Origin: Burhinus oedicnemus
Lineage: Eukaryota; Chordata; Aves; Charadriiformes; Burhinidae
Assembly: GCA_008921705.1 (NCBI GenBank)
Contig: VFFE01005895.1
Location: forward strand, 62,669 to 126,668
Direction: 5' to 3'
DNA: 64,000 nt
Within the stretch, counting starts at the first letter, position 1. Each line of letters opens with the position of its first letter. The notes below the pieces were generated by a model. It did no database searches and was not told the DNA's origin. It saw only the letters and a program-made list of their open reading frames with translations. Shown piece by piece: positions 13,001 through 27,900 of the stretch. The translations under genes were made by a program, and so were the position numbers.

Positions 13001-16000
13001 GATACACAAAGAAATCAAACTCCTGTTCTGAACTGTAAGACATACTGAGAAATGATGATAATAAACGAATGGAACCTGTGCTTGCTGCTTAAGGACAACT
13101 TTGTGGTTGTTGACTTACTGGACAGTAGGTTCAAACTACATCTCTGAAATTGTTCTAGAACAACAGCTGTTGAAATACTTGAGAGATTTTATTATGTTGG
13201 AGAAATGCTTTTCATAATCAATGGTGATGCTATTACTACACTCCAAAAATACAGAGCAAGTTTCAGCAAGCACCTGAGCTAGAAGTGTGCAGTGAAAGAA
13301 AAAAATTCTAAAATGCAGGTGAAATGCATCATAAAGATGCTTAGACACTAGTAAAAACAATGTGACTAAGAGTACAAAGGATATGGTGATTAACTAAATG
13401 TCATTATTGACTAATTTTGGAAAATAATTATTCAATTTATGGTCAGTAATAGGCCATATGGTCTATTTTATTGTAATTCTTTTTGAGTGAAAAGTTAATT
13501 TCAATTTTTTAAAGTAGAATACTTTCTTTTCTTGTTTTCTGTCTTGCTCTCTGAGGATATTTATACTAGTACACACAAATAATTGTTTGGGTAATTGAAG
13601 TAGTTCTTAGTAATTTAAAAAAGTGAACAAAATCCATTTACCTTTGTGTGATCTCTATTGTGACAATATCAGTTGGTTTTCAGGGAGTTTTCTGCTAAAT
13701 GACATTTGGAATAAATTATTTCATTCTAGTTATAAACCTAATTTTTTTTCCTGTCTAACAGATTTGTACAAAGGGTAAGGTGCATATATTCAAATATCTG
13801 ACTGTACAGGCCTGTCAGATTAAAACAGCAGACTCACTGTATCTTAATGCCATAGAACAACAGCATTTGCCACAACCTGTGGAAGAGAGGTATGTATAAA
13901 TATCTCACTTAGTTTTCTTTATGTAACACTTATGAACAAAATGAAATAAATATATTTCTATCTTCAGCTTCCAGAGTTTCGTTTGTTTAGATGCTATTTA
14001 TAGTGTACTTTTTTGAAGAGATTTGTTTTGCTTTATTGTATTTTATTGTAGTGAAATGCCTGTAAGAGTTTAGAACAAAATATTTTTAACAATCACTTCT
14101 GATTAAAGTTAGCAACACATTAGGAAAGAGCTTACAAGTGAACCTTAATTTAAATCTAACCTCTTACTAGTAGACTACTGGAATACATTGAAAATAATTG
14201 AGATGGTAGTATCATGAAGTGTTGGGACTTTCTTGTAAATCTATTAAAACATTAAATAAGTTTCAATTTGTTGTGTTGTTTTGTGATTTATATGTTGTTA
14301 TACACTCATTACTTAGTTCTTTTAAGCTTTTTTATTCATCCAGAGGCTTATCCGTCCAGCAGGGAGAACTGCATGAAGGTTGAGACCCTTTTAAAGTGAA
14401 ATGTGCTGATTTGTTAGCAAAACAAAAGACAAAATCTTTAATGTCTTACATCAAACACCTAGGAAATGTCATCTTGTCTGGTGGTTTAAGGACAGGAATT
14501 AGATACAAAGCAGCTCCTTTTTGTGAGAATCTCCATAGCTAATTGGAAATCAGTTTTTAGCCAGCTCTTTTTTTGCTACCATGGGAAGTATAATATAACC
14601 AATCAGAGAACGTATGATAATGCCTTATTTTTGGAGAGAAGTACTCAATAAAAATGAAGTGTTGATGTAAATAAAAACAGAGATGTTGCTGCTAACACCC
14701 TGAGGGGAAAAAACAAAAAAAACCCCAAACAACTGTGACAGAATCTCCCTGTCAGTCATCTAGATAAGGTTTCAAGCAAATTGTTTTCCTCCATGTGTGT
14801 TTGGAGACACCTTTGTGGATTTCTATCAGATAAATGCCAAAAGTGGGAAGAATCCAGTATGAAAAGTAAGTTTTCCATTAGGGAAACACCTGCTGGTTTT
14901 CTGTTTTGTTCTTTTAGTATACAAGAAAACTGACAGGAATGTCATGTCCTGTATGACATTTTGGTCATATAGGAGCATACAGGTTAGGGTAAGGGGATAG
15001 TACAGAGTAGGTACTGGTTAGTAACTGACAGCCTCATGCTCTATCACATAATAATTACCAAACTTTTATTTTAGAGAATAACTTCACACTTCTAAAGAAA
15101 AAACATAATCTGGTTAGGATTTCCATGTGCGTTTTCTACACAAAATCTGTAGTGTTTACTGATAGAAGATAATTGAATATTACAGTTAATCAGATACCTT
15201 ATTCATGTGAAGACTGATAAAAGTTCTTTTTTAAATTGCTGTATCAATCTGAATTCAGGATTACCACTTTCAGGATTGCAAATGAGAGGATAATAAAACA
15301 TATTATATAACAAAAAAAGTTAGGTGATGAGTGTATTGCATCTATAGTGTACTTTAAAATGAGTAGAGGTCATACTAGGTAATGAAACCAGAAGAGAGAG
15401 TAGTTGCCTTTATTCTAGTAGTTTTCTTAAAAAACCTAGATTTCAAAGTCTATTTTAAAGCACCAAAAGGAGGTTTCTGTGTTAATAATTACTTCAAGCC
15501 ACAGGGAAATATAAGTTCATTTTTAATGCATCGACAGTTACAATTAAATCACTTGACTCCAGTTTGAGTTCAGCTAGTTTCGTTGCTTGTCTCATGGCTA
15601 AATGACTTCAGTTGGACTCGTGTACTAGCTAGCTAGTAACTAAGCATTTTAACCTAGTATATAGACAAAAGCAAGCTTTATAGCCAATTATTTCTGTTGT
15701 TTTTGTTAATCATTAGACTAACCAGCCGTTCCGTCTGATCTATTTTACTATCAACAGACTTCAGATGTACAGTTTTTAAACATACTATGCTATTTCGCCC
15801 TCTACCATTAAGACTGGTTGGAATTTTGCTTTGATTTAAGTGAAACCAGGACAGAATTCTAATGGTAAATGCTATGATAGCTTTTTATTGTTTAGTTTGT
15901 TTGTTTGGGGTTTTTTAATTTTTATTTTTATTCATATCTAGCATTGATGACATCTACCCAAGTAAAAAGGACTCAGATTCAGGTGTTGGTAGTGATAATG

Positions 16001-18910
16001 GAGATAAACGTTTGTCAGCAACAGAGGTAAGTTGCCTCAATTTTTTGTGTCCCGCTGCTCTTCTCTCTGCACCCATATTTTGACTATATTTTAAGTTGGG
16101 TAACAATGTGAATAAATTTTTAGCCACCAAAACTGTGCAACCACATCCTTGGCATGAATTTCTTGCTAAGAAATAGCTAAAACAAAGATAAAAGGAGACT
16201 GGATTTTTTTGGGTTTGGGGTTTTTTTTTGTGTCTGTGCACTTTCTGGAGAGGGCAGTGAGATACTTGCTTACAAATGGTCAACAACCTGCCCGTAGTGA
16301 AAATTCACTACAGTTTACATAATATAGAGATCAAGGACCAAACCAGAATCCACATCTGCTGTTTCCAGTGAAATAAATGTTCTAACAGCCTGACAGCTTC
16401 TCACATGTTTTCTCTCAGACTGAGGACTCTTTCCTGTTGGGAATTAACAGGAGTTCGGTGTGCTCAGTGCCAATATGTTCTGTGGTGTCATGGTTATGGC
16501 AGTTTGCTGTAGTGTAGGAACTTCAGAAACTTTGCAGATCTTAATGCTTTTACATGCTCTGGCACTCAGGCAATGCTGGAAATAAGCCTTCAGAATTTTT
16601 TCTGAACTTTGTTGTCTGACTGAGCAAGGAGAAAGGATGGCTTTCTGAGACTAGTGTTGTCTTAAGCAGTTATAGCTGACTTTTCTAGACCTTTTTTCTG
16701 AGGTACTGCTCAGCTGAACAGGGCACTATATCTAGTTGGAGTTGAACTGAATAAATAATGATAAATAAGTAAATAGTTTGCAATACAATTCAGCAGTGAT
16801 CTTTCCGAAATGTACAAATAATGGGATTTGTGCTCTGACCTAATGGGAAATATTCAGGTCACAATAAAAGAATGGGCTTCTTGCCACTTAAAATAATTGT
16901 ACTCTGATTCCTTAGTGTTTCTCTCCTCCTTTGAGGAAAAGAGATTCTGTTGCTTTTGAAACAAATATATAAAGAATCAAGTTTAGGTACTGAATTTGTA
17001 GTTACTAAAAAGCAAATTGAATATGAATCCACTTACACACTGATTGGTCTTTTAAATACAAAAGCACTTAAGAAACCGACAAGGGTTTCCAAGTAGTTGG
17101 GCAAGTTTCTTGCTAGATGGAAATGAAGCAGAATTATCATGATTTCTAGCCAGACTTCTAATGGTTTCCCTGTAGTTCTTAGAGCATGTGGTCCATTCAG
17201 AGAGGCTTGCAAACTGTTTTGCCATTCTTACAGTTCCTGAAGCTGAGTTAGCTTGTTAATGAAACTGTTATTCTGGAATTTCCTCTTTAGCTATAAATAA
17301 CAACTTTAGAAAATAGATCATCTTTCCTGTAATCAAAAAGTTGCAATTGGAATGCTGCAAAAAATGGTCTTAAAGACAACCAACAGTGAACCAATACATT
17401 TTTATGAGCACAAAGACTTTTATATTTACTCATTCCATCCCCACCTGACTACTGCTCTACTATTAAGAAGAAAATAGATGCTGAGATCAGTAATCCCAAA
17501 TCTGTTTGATGGTAAATTCATCACTCACTTTTCCTTCTGAGGTAACCTTTAATACTTGTGTTACACATGAGAATTGGGCAAGAAATCCGAGCATGTTCCA
17601 AATGCAGATTCATGTACATTGTTAATTACAGTCAGAAATCGACACACCAAACATTGGATAAACATTAAATGATCAGTCATAAAGTGATTAAAACACATTT
17701 TTGGAGGGTTTTTATAAATACAACAGACATATAAAGCAAACTACAGTTTAGTGTGAAGGCTGGTGGCTGTTGAGTTTCAGCTCTTTTACAGAAAATACTG
17801 CGAGGTCATTTTGCATTTGTGTAACTTGAAAATGGTAACTTAAATGCATCACTTGTTTGAATGCTAATGTATTTTTTAGCAAGCTTGCTAATTAGCTTTG
17901 TGTCCATACACATAGGAGGGAATACTTGATGAAGTGAACAGTTTACGTATTTGTCTCGCTTGTTGGTATAGGGTCATTACAGGGTCAGTTCTTCAGAGCA
18001 GTAGTCATCTTGGGCATTTCAAATGAAAGAGATCTTGCAGTGTTGCTGTAAAATTGACCATGGGAACTTGAAGGCAAATTCTGCTGTAAGGTAGTGCACT
18101 CGTGTACTTCATCCTTTAGGAACAGTGCAGCATTTTGATTCATTTTCCACCTCCCTTTTGCCTTATTTTTTCCTTAGTTAAAATTCATTAGAACCAGGGT
18201 ATTTGTTAAGATCCAGATGGTGTCCCTGCTTCATTACCCATAAGAGCAATGCTTTAGTACCAGCAAGAATGTATATGAAGATTCTTTCAAAGTGTTATGA
18301 TCTGAATTCAGTGTTGGAATAATATTAGGTATCTAAAATGAAAATTGGACTCTTCATCCTGTGTTTTTGTTTCTTGTTGCATCTATTGTTGTCTTCTCTT
18401 GCTAGCTGAATAAAAATAAAACTGTGGACAAAGGAAGTGAGATACAGTATCTCACCTATGAAGGAGCAATACTTTTGTATTATTGCAAGCTACTTTGCAT
18501 AGTTTCTGTTTCATAGTATACTGGCAGGAAGCACCTGGAAAATCAATTGCAGAATTCTCTAGGCCCTGAAAGTGAGACGTAGCCTGTTAAAGGAATGATT
18601 TTCTGTTTCCAAATTGAATGACCTATGGCTTTTTTTACACCAGTGCTCCAAAACATTTTTCTAAAAGCTGTATGTGTTACTCTGCTGAGAAAAAAATCTT
18701 GCCTGTTTTAGTATTCAGAACTTGTAATAATGCATGTAAGAACATTTTACTGTCATATTTTCAAATGATAGTTGCAAAATTATCTAAACATGAATCTTTG
18801 ATCTAGAATAACTAAACACAGTGCTTAAATGTCACATGAGATACAGCCTGAAAGAAAGAGAAGGGACTTCACTGTAACATCGGTTGTCTGAATGAATTTA
18901 TACTCTGTGT

Positions 18911-18949
<39 letters not shown>

Positions 18950-21900
18950 CTGTTGGATTATTGTTTCAGGTCTAAAAAAACCAATGACTGGTGTGCTTAC
19001 CATACTTGGAGTGTGGTTTGCTCATTTTCTGTTTGAGATAGTGATTTGTTTAATTTTAAAATAAAATTTCCTTTTAAATTTAAATTTTATTTTAAAAATT
19101 GACAAATAGGAACAGTACTGCAATGTTAGTTCACTTCATTGTAGAGCTTCATCATTTTTATAAGCCTTTATCAAGTCCCTGAACATACTTTTGAATTTTT
19201 CTCCTTAAAAAGAAGAATATAGGCAGTGAATTCATAGAGTTAATGTGGTTATTCAAAAAGAACAACATTTGTGGTGGTCCACATTTACAAAATGTGTTAA
19301 GGCCAGGGTATTCTTGGCAAACAGGAATAACCACATGTATCTTTGATACAGTTTTTTAAGAGCAAAGCTATTTGCCCCATCCCTTATCACAAACCTTAGC
19401 TTCAGGATTTTAAAAAAATATTTTCTGCATGGAATATGAACATATAAAGGTACCAAGAATGGCATAATTCTACTAGAAGCTAGCAACTGTGGAAATGAAT
19501 AACTGATTGTATGTAACAGTGTCCCATTCCATTGCAGATCTTGTGTTACAATGGGCTGAACTGATAAACAGGGAAATACCATTTCCTTAAAAATATATAT
19601 TCTTAAAGGATTTGGAACAAGCTACTATTTATGTATTATAGCAGTTAGAATTACAGAACACACGTATGGAATATGTCTGCACAGAGTAGCGAGTTACAGA
19701 AACACAGAGCGTCTAAAGGAATGAGCAATGGCAGTGAGTTTGTTGGGAAATACATTTGCAAAGCTCTGAGAGACTGTTGTAATGGTAAGCTCTCTGTATC
19801 AGGAGAGCAAGAATAAAAACTCAACCTCTTCTGCAAACTATGTTTTTACTGTAGTTCACCTCAGGAGAGAATGTGAGCAGGTCCCGCTGTGAGCAGGTCA
19901 CTGCCTGTCCTGCAGAACAGCAGAGCCGTAGCGGCATGGGACAGAAATGAAGTCTAGTGTGTCAGCGCTTCTTTGTGTAGCCACTATCTGTAAAGTCATA
20001 GACAGGATAAGCTTATAGATAAAAGCACAGTGCAATGGTGTCACTGCAAGGAGAGGACTAGTGCGGTGAAGAAGATAGGAAAAGAGGACAGATGAATTGT
20101 GCTGCTTGGCAAGCCTACTGTGAGGATGTATTCAGCATGACTACAGCTTACTACAACTGGATTTAGTCATGTTAGATGTTCCAGTATCCTCTGCCATATT
20201 AGTTTCCCGGTCTTTAGTGAGCACTCTTCTTAATATGTATGTCTTTATCAGTCTTGGTTTAAGCTGAAACCAGCATTTCTCTTATTTCTTCTTAGCCTTC
20301 TGATGAAGATACTGTCAGCTTTAATGTTCCAATGTCGGACATCGTGGAAGAAGATCAGGTTGTAAAGGAAGATTCAGGTCACCATGCTAATTCAAGAAAA
20401 GGTTGGAATGTAAAAAAAGTGGAAGTTAAATACAGGGATATTCTATCGATAATTATATGTATAAAACTGTAAATTCAGTTTGCAAAGGTTATGGCCCAAC
20501 AAACATCAATTTTTCAGGCATCTACAAACATCTTTTAGATATATTTTATTCACTGCTATTTTTCCTTGGACTGTTCAGTGTTTAATTTTGCACTGGATAA
20601 ATGCCTTATTAAATTCATTTTTCTTGCTTATATTCTAGTTGAATAACAGGTATTTTCACTACACTATGCATTTTAATTTTTTTGTAATAAATGCCTGCCT
20701 ACCTACCCAAAAGGCTTTGAGCATGCATATGCAGTCATTTAAAAAAGAAAAAAAACCTGTGCTACTTAGAAGAGTTTTAACTATACCGAATTGAGGTCCT
20801 TATAGTCATTTTCCATAGCAATTTCAATGAACTTGTTCTACCTTATCTCAAGAGTTAATGGGTTCTGGTTCTGATTGGGGGAAGAAAAGTGAGAATTGGT
20901 TTAAACCATACTTCCCCACCAGTAATATCAATGTGCTAAATTATCAAATTATCTAATTATCTAATTATCAAATGCTAAATCAGATTCTGAGTTAGTAATG
21001 TACAAAGCAGAGTCCATTTCTGTAGTTAGACTTCATGCGTATATAAAGCTTTATTCATCAAAGTCAGCCTTACCTGAAAGAAGTAACTCTTCAGATTTTG
21101 AGATAAGGTGTGATTTTATCTAAATTTTATTAAAGTAACATATTTTTCTAAATTATGTCTACATATGGATAAACAATGTTTCTCCAAGGTCTGCACATAC
21201 CGATGATAAATGGCAAGATGAAGTCAGTGAGTTGCATATGGAAACCACATAAATAGAAGATCAGCCTTTCCCCAGTGTTATATACGAAATTAAATGAACT
21301 TCAGTTGAGATAGTCATCAGAATTTAGTAGAATAAAAAGTGAGATGTTAGGAGCATTACATCCTACGGTATTTATTAGTACACTGGAGCGGGTATGTTAT
21401 AGACCACTTTAAACGGAGGAGAAAATGATTCTTGCCTTATACTCCTGGAAGCAGTATGTGTAAGCAAGAGATTGACATAGGCTCGGAAGGCTCTGAATCA
21501 TTTTCTTTGAGTTCTGCAAAGAGTTTGAGTGTTTGTAACAGCATAACAATTCTGAAGTTGCATTAAACTGCAAGTCACTGACTGAGACATCTGAATGTCT
21601 TAAAATACTCTGCAGCTGTCTAGCTGTGTTCTTGTACTGGCACAACATACTTGGTGTAGTTCAAAACTGACTCCATCAATGCTTGCTGTGGTGCATCTGA
21701 TCTACAACTGTATGAGCCCAGGTTATTGATTTATTACAACTTTGAAATGAATTGACATCATTTATTAAAACGCAGAAGTGTTTGAAGTTTTTAATATGCT
21801 TCGAATTTAAACTTAGTTTTTGAGCTCTATAATGTAATACACTTAAATTATGTCGAGTAACAAATTTTGAGCTGAACCAGAAATCATTCTTCTATCTTTT

Positions 21901-24900
21901 TTATTGTTGTTATTAGTGGACTTCCATCAGGGATCTTCTCACTTGATTGTCAATGATAAGTCAAGAGAAACAGGAAACCAGTTTGATGAATCGGATACTC
22001 TTACTACTGAATTTATGAGTTACATTAAGGCAAGTTTGTGACAATTTTAAGTGGGGGGAAATATTTTCACTGATTTCATAAGTATAGACCAAACAGGAAT
22101 GACAAACTGCAGACATTTTAATGAATAAGAGACTGCAATCAATATTCATTGTCATAAAAGATACAGAAGGCAAAATTAAGCAGGTAGGTTTAAAGTGATT
22201 ATAATTTATCTAGGAGGTCAATTTACCTGTAACTCTTTCTAGTATATATGAGAGTTATCTTTTAACTATGTTTAAGGCTTTAAGAAAAAATGGCAAGTAT
22301 GTTCTGCAAGATTTACTTTATATTTTGAATTGAAAAATTTGCATTTGTTACATAAGTAAAATGCAAGAAGACTTTCACTGTTAGCTGTGGTGTCTAGTTA
22401 TGAAATAATGTTATGGTATTAAAATATATTTTCTTAAATGTTTTAAAATTATAATAGAAATTGAGAGAGCTATAAAGACAAATTATATCAAATCTAGAAT
22501 AAAATCTATTATTCTAGGAACATACCTCTTACAAGATTTGGCAGCTTCCTTTCTTGATGCATTTTGGGAGTATACACTGACTCTGTTATGAACTTTGTAT
22601 ATGCTGTAGGTGATAGGAAAGTGCATTTGAATAATTGTGTGTATCTTTGTGTGTGTATATAAAGAAGTATGTAAGAAAACACAGGTTATGCATAATAAGA
22701 AACTTTGAGATTATACCCATCAGTCTTTTTGGTATGTAAAGGTCTGGGTGCCACTTCAGTTTCCTTAAGATGTTCATTACTGAACACTGGTGCTCTGGAT
22801 TGTTGGTTGTACATCTGATGGGTAGATGGTTAATCCACTTGAAAGTATTACTCTTGTCTTTCTGTCCTGGTTAATGAGTACTTGCTTATCAGTCATGTGG
22901 CATCTTACTTTTTGAACTGTTTTTCATAATGAATGACCTTTTAGAACTTGTTCTGTTGTGCCTTTTTGTCTGTTTTAAGTTGTATTTTCCCCATTTGTAT
23001 TGTCATTTACTCATTTTTTTCCATTTGTCACATGAGGTTTAGTGGAATATGTGTAGACGTGTCTGAGAGGCTTCAATAGAATCCATAGAAATGTACTGTG
23101 AATCATTAGCAATTGTGTTAACTCATGAAATTCACTTGCTTTGTTATATAGCAAGAACTGCTTGATGAATTTATAAATTATATGTAGTTTGGTAGATTGA
23201 GGGATTTTTGAAAGATCCTAAAGAAATTTTGAGCAAGTAGGATTTTTTTTTTTCCCTGTGAAAATGTATTTGCTGGGTGCTTTTGCCTGATCCATCGTAA
23301 TGCAAAGATATTTGAGAAGTAGTAGTATTTTGTAGCATTTCTGTGGATGTGATGTCTCCTCTTGATTTATAGGCCAGAAGGGATCATCTAGTATGGATAT
23401 TTTTAGACTAATTTTCTCCTTCTGTGGAGATTCTTAAGGGGTGAAAAGAAGCATTGTATCACTTCTGTCTTCCATCACTTATAGGAAAAAATGTGCTGGG
23501 AAGTAGTAGTGGAAAGAGAAAGGATGTAGCCTTTCAGCTTTTTGGAAACAGACTTCTGGTTCTGCAAAAGATCTCTTTATTTGAGCAATCTTTTTGGTTT
23601 TTCTAGCAGCAACTCTTACAGATCTTCAGCTAGTTGTAGAGTCTCTGAGGTGGCAGCCATAGAGGACTAGCATTTAAAAACAAAGGGAAAAAAACCAAAC
23701 AAGAAACTTTTGCCTGTCATAGTTTCTGAAGACATGTAGTTATCAAAAAACTTTATTTACATAATAAATACATGTTGCTGTTTATTTTTTGTTATTTACA
23801 AATACAAATGTGAATTCAGTAGTGTTGATTATTAGGAAGAATTATTTATAGTTGCTGGATGTTTAGGACACTACAGATTATCTTATATTGTCTTGTTCTT
23901 TCATGACTTTTGTACTAAAAAAAGATTGAGGGATTTTTTTTTTTAGCTAGTTAAAAAGTTATTATTAGTGGTGTTTTTAGATAGTTAAAATGTTAACAAA
24001 TGATCGTAGGTTTTCTGCATACAAATTTTCAGCAAGTGCACACATTTGAGGTGAATGAACTAGATAAAAGGGGATAGAATACTTTCGTCCTCCCCTGACA
24101 AAGGGATACACACATCTGAAGCTGACTGTACATTATATTATGTATATACATTGCATTTCCTTTCCTTATTCTTCTCACATCATCATCTTGATTTTCAGTA
24201 GCATACCACTTGAAGACTATTCCCTTGGGATTGTCCTCTATCATAATAAGATAATATTATCTGAAATAATGTGTTGCAGACAGTGGTTCAGTAAAACACA
24301 TGTTACTGTATTGAATTTCAATATAAGAATATTGCTACTGTGAGCAGTTTAATTTCTTTTAATTTTGATATCTTCTTAACATTATGGCATTGAGATCAGC
24401 AGGTTGGTGACTTGAACAGGTAGTACATGCATTTTATTCTGGGGATTTTTAATTCAGTGCAGATTTCTGAGTCTGTTGTGTTCTTTGTTTTACATCTAGC
24501 CGTGTACTAGAATGCCTTTTGGGACAGTGAGGGTCTTCTAAAATTGCGATACTGGTTAACCAAACCATACATAAAATCAGTGTGACCTGCAGTGCAAAAG
24601 AGGAGCTTAGACTTAGAGGATTTTGTAATTTTTCAAATGTTAGTCCTAATTTATATGGCTTTATTTACCTTATCTATATAATTATGCCCAGAGACTGAGG
24701 ATCACCTTCTAGAATAAGTGCTGCATTTTTGTCATCTTATGGTATGTGCCGTTCTTACAAGAAAAATCATGTACTTCATTCCTGCAAGGAGAAGAAAAAG
24801 AAAAAAGAATGGCTTTATTCTACTGGGGAACGGGCCATCTTTGAGGATTGTTAGAGAAGCTTGTACGCTCTTCAGTGACATATCTAGCAGAGTTGGATAG

Positions 24901-27900
24901 CGTTTATTGGTACAGGGTGATGCGGCTGCTCTGCCAAACATGACACAAAAGAGGATAAGCCTCTCTGTTTTCTGCTGTTCATTCTCTGCTAGTATAAATG
25001 TACATCCATTCAAAGAGCTTGTCTTTAGTGGCAGCTGAACTACTTCAGCGTTCCTGCCTATCTGACATGAAAGAGAAAAGAAAATTGCAAATCACCAAAT
25101 GGAAGCATGAGAGTCACGTTTTCTAATAAGTAGCACTTCATAGTTATAGGTAGGACAGTGGGGGCTCTAATTTATGCCTACATTGAACCCAGCATAACTG
25201 GCTGACTGGTATGAATTGTGCTATGCAGTTTTTGTTCTAATTTGTTTTGGTTTTTTTGTTTTTTTTTTAAATATTCATGGCTGTTAAAATTGTCAAGTGA
25301 GAAGCCTGTTAATAATTATGAATGAAGTATGTAATTGCTACTGTCTGCATATTTGGAATTTCCTTGCCCTGTAAACAAATCTGGCTGCAGGAGGAGAGCA
25401 AGTAAGAGGAGAGTTAGGATCGTGCTTAATGGACGCGTTGTTTGCGTACACCAGAAAGGCACAAATGAAATCTGGAACATAGAATAAAGAATTCTCATGC
25501 TGCTTGACTTTCTTTTTACAGTTGAAGGGGGGGTAAGGGCTGTTGACCTCGATAAAATCTGCATGGTGAATACAAGATCTTGTAATCAGTATCTTAAAAG
25601 AGGGTAGAGTGAGGAGTGGAGCAGAAGTGTTGGATTGCTTCAATTAGCCACGTTAAACTGGTACATAAATTAGGTCAGTGCTAACTCTGAAGCAAAATTT
25701 ATCTGCCTACTTAATTGCAAAGTTCAGTTCTCAATATCACTTTGCTTACAGAGCAGAGCAGCTGAGTGTGATGAATTATTGAGAATAGAAGAGGACACAC
25801 AATGGCAAACAGACGAAATGTAAGTATTTTTTATGTATCTATAAGTAATTAGCTGTGTCATTTCATTAGATTGACCAGAAATGGCATTTCCTTATCAGTT
25901 AATAATTTTGTAGACTTGGAGGCATGACAGAAGCACAGCCTTGCACTTTGTGTGTGCTCAACGTTTTACACATTATTGCTGAATAGAATGGATGTTATAT
26001 TACAACTAATTTGTATGCACCAATAATGCTGCAATATTTTTACCTATGTAGAATGCAAGTTTTTTAACTAGGTATTTTGATATTTAGTCTGTTAATGGCA
26101 TGGGTAAAAAAGGATTTTATCAAAACTTGTAAGATCTAAATTTAAAGTACATTTTTTAAAAAGTAATTTAATTGGAAAAATTCCCTCAGTCTTTTTTTTC
26201 TTCTTTTGTCATAATTTTAACCCTGAAGCAATCATTAATTCATAGACATTAATTCAAGAACAGAGCAAGTGAACATCAGTTGCTGAGGAGAGTGCATAAG
26301 AAAAGGGCATTAAGCATGACAGTGTGCTGTGAAGTTGTCACTATGCAGAACAGTGGAGTCCTATATGATTTAAAACCAAAAATTGAAGGAAGGGAAGAAT
26401 ACGTACTTTCTGAAAGAGCCTTATTGGCAGAACTGTGAGGTGATTGTGTTTCTAAACCCCAAAAAGAATTACTGATTTTGAAAAGCAAAAGAAAGCATAC
26501 TGGTGCATTAAAAGAATCGTTGTATTTAGTACTTCTGTTAAAACAATATGTGTGATGAGTACAGTTAATAAGAGTCAAATATTGGTAAATAAATTTTCAA
26601 TCTTAGAAGTCAGTCTGTTTAATTGAATGCTAGAAGTTTTAGGTCATCACGTTTGTTTATGTATGTATTAGGTTGGGGGGCTTTGTTAAGGACAAAGTGC
26701 TGGAGAATTTTTTTTCAATAGAAACTTGCGATAAATTCAGCACATACTAGTGTGCACAGAGGCTGGTTTTCCCCCTCTGCAGTGTTTGTATGCCAGTTGG
26801 AAGATACAACTCACAAACAGAAATTCAGACTACCCTTGATAATTGCTGTTGTACCTCTTTTTTGAATGCTTTTGTTTTCTGTTATAGAATAAATTTATCA
26901 GAAGAACAAACTCTTGATATAGCAATGATAGAACAACTAAGAGAAGCAGTAGATTTATTACAAGATCCCAACAGGTATGCTCACAATAGCTGGTGTGTTA
27001 ATGTAATTTATTTAAAATTTTTGTGAATGACTTTAGAGTTCTTTTTTAACTGATAATTGAAAGTTCTCTGGAGTTTTGAAGTACTTTTTTGCATACTGAT
27101 GTTTTTCAGGAGGTGCTTAGGTAGTTAAGAAGGAAACGTGCATTCTCTCTCTTGAGTAGCTAGACAATATTTCAAGTAAATTAAGGGAGATTTCAGGTAT
27201 AAAAGAAACCTAAATTTAGAGGTGGAGACACCTCTTAACCATTCATCTTGTGTACACTACTGTGATTTTCTGAAGTTTTGTCTAGAATAGTCACATTTCT
27301 TCGAGGGACTACAAGCTCTCCTCTACTTAATCACGCTTCATGTATTTTGTGGGGATTGGAGAAGGTCTTCTGGCCCAGCTTCATCCTACCTAAATGGAGC
27401 ACATATAAGAGTTGCCTGAATTGGCAGTGGAGTTTCTGTAGCCTCCCTCTGAAATCAGGAGAAAGAGGAAGAGGCAGCTAGAGAAAGTTATTTAGATTTC
27501 CCCTGACTACAGAAGGCAAGGTTTTATAATTTAGGGTCCATTTTTAAGTGGCTAGTGTCAGGTGGAATGACTCTGGATCTGTGAATAAACAAAGGAATAA
27601 GTATTTAAAAGAAAATAAACGCTTGTCCTACTGCAAAAGTCTGATGAGTGGTGTAGGTAGTTCTGTCCAGATGCTTGCTATTGCTTTTCTTTGTGTAACC
27701 ATCTTCAAATTGATTAAGTTCATTTCAAAACAAAGTAACTCATTTTTCTTCATTACTTCTGCGAGATAGCTGGTTTAGAGCTTAATTTGTCTGAAGATTA
27801 GAAACCTCCTTGTCGCTTCCAGCCTACAGTATCCTTGTTTCTCATTCCTCCCTTGGCCATTTGTTCTTGCAGCTACACTGTTCTTTAGTTTAAATGCCTA

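Larger units (their letters stand above)
16027..20295 (+). other. LRCH1: LRCH1 intron (4.3 kb)
   Basis: It contains a 34-base poly-T (18912-18945) and a long AT-rich inverted repeat (19052-19100). Short antisense ORFs at 19253-19836 lack domains. No further exon is seen. Confidence 0.7.

Noticed and set aside
15382..15567. 61-codon plus-strand ORF as an extra exon
   Set aside because: The neighbouring exons already join in frame (AG|C), and adding this ORF would need splice sites that are not present.
20402..20410. Donor at 20410 (AAT|GTAAAA) for exon 7
   Set aside because: It would put exon 8 in a wrong frame, whereas the weaker site at 20402 gives the LRCH1-like continuation.
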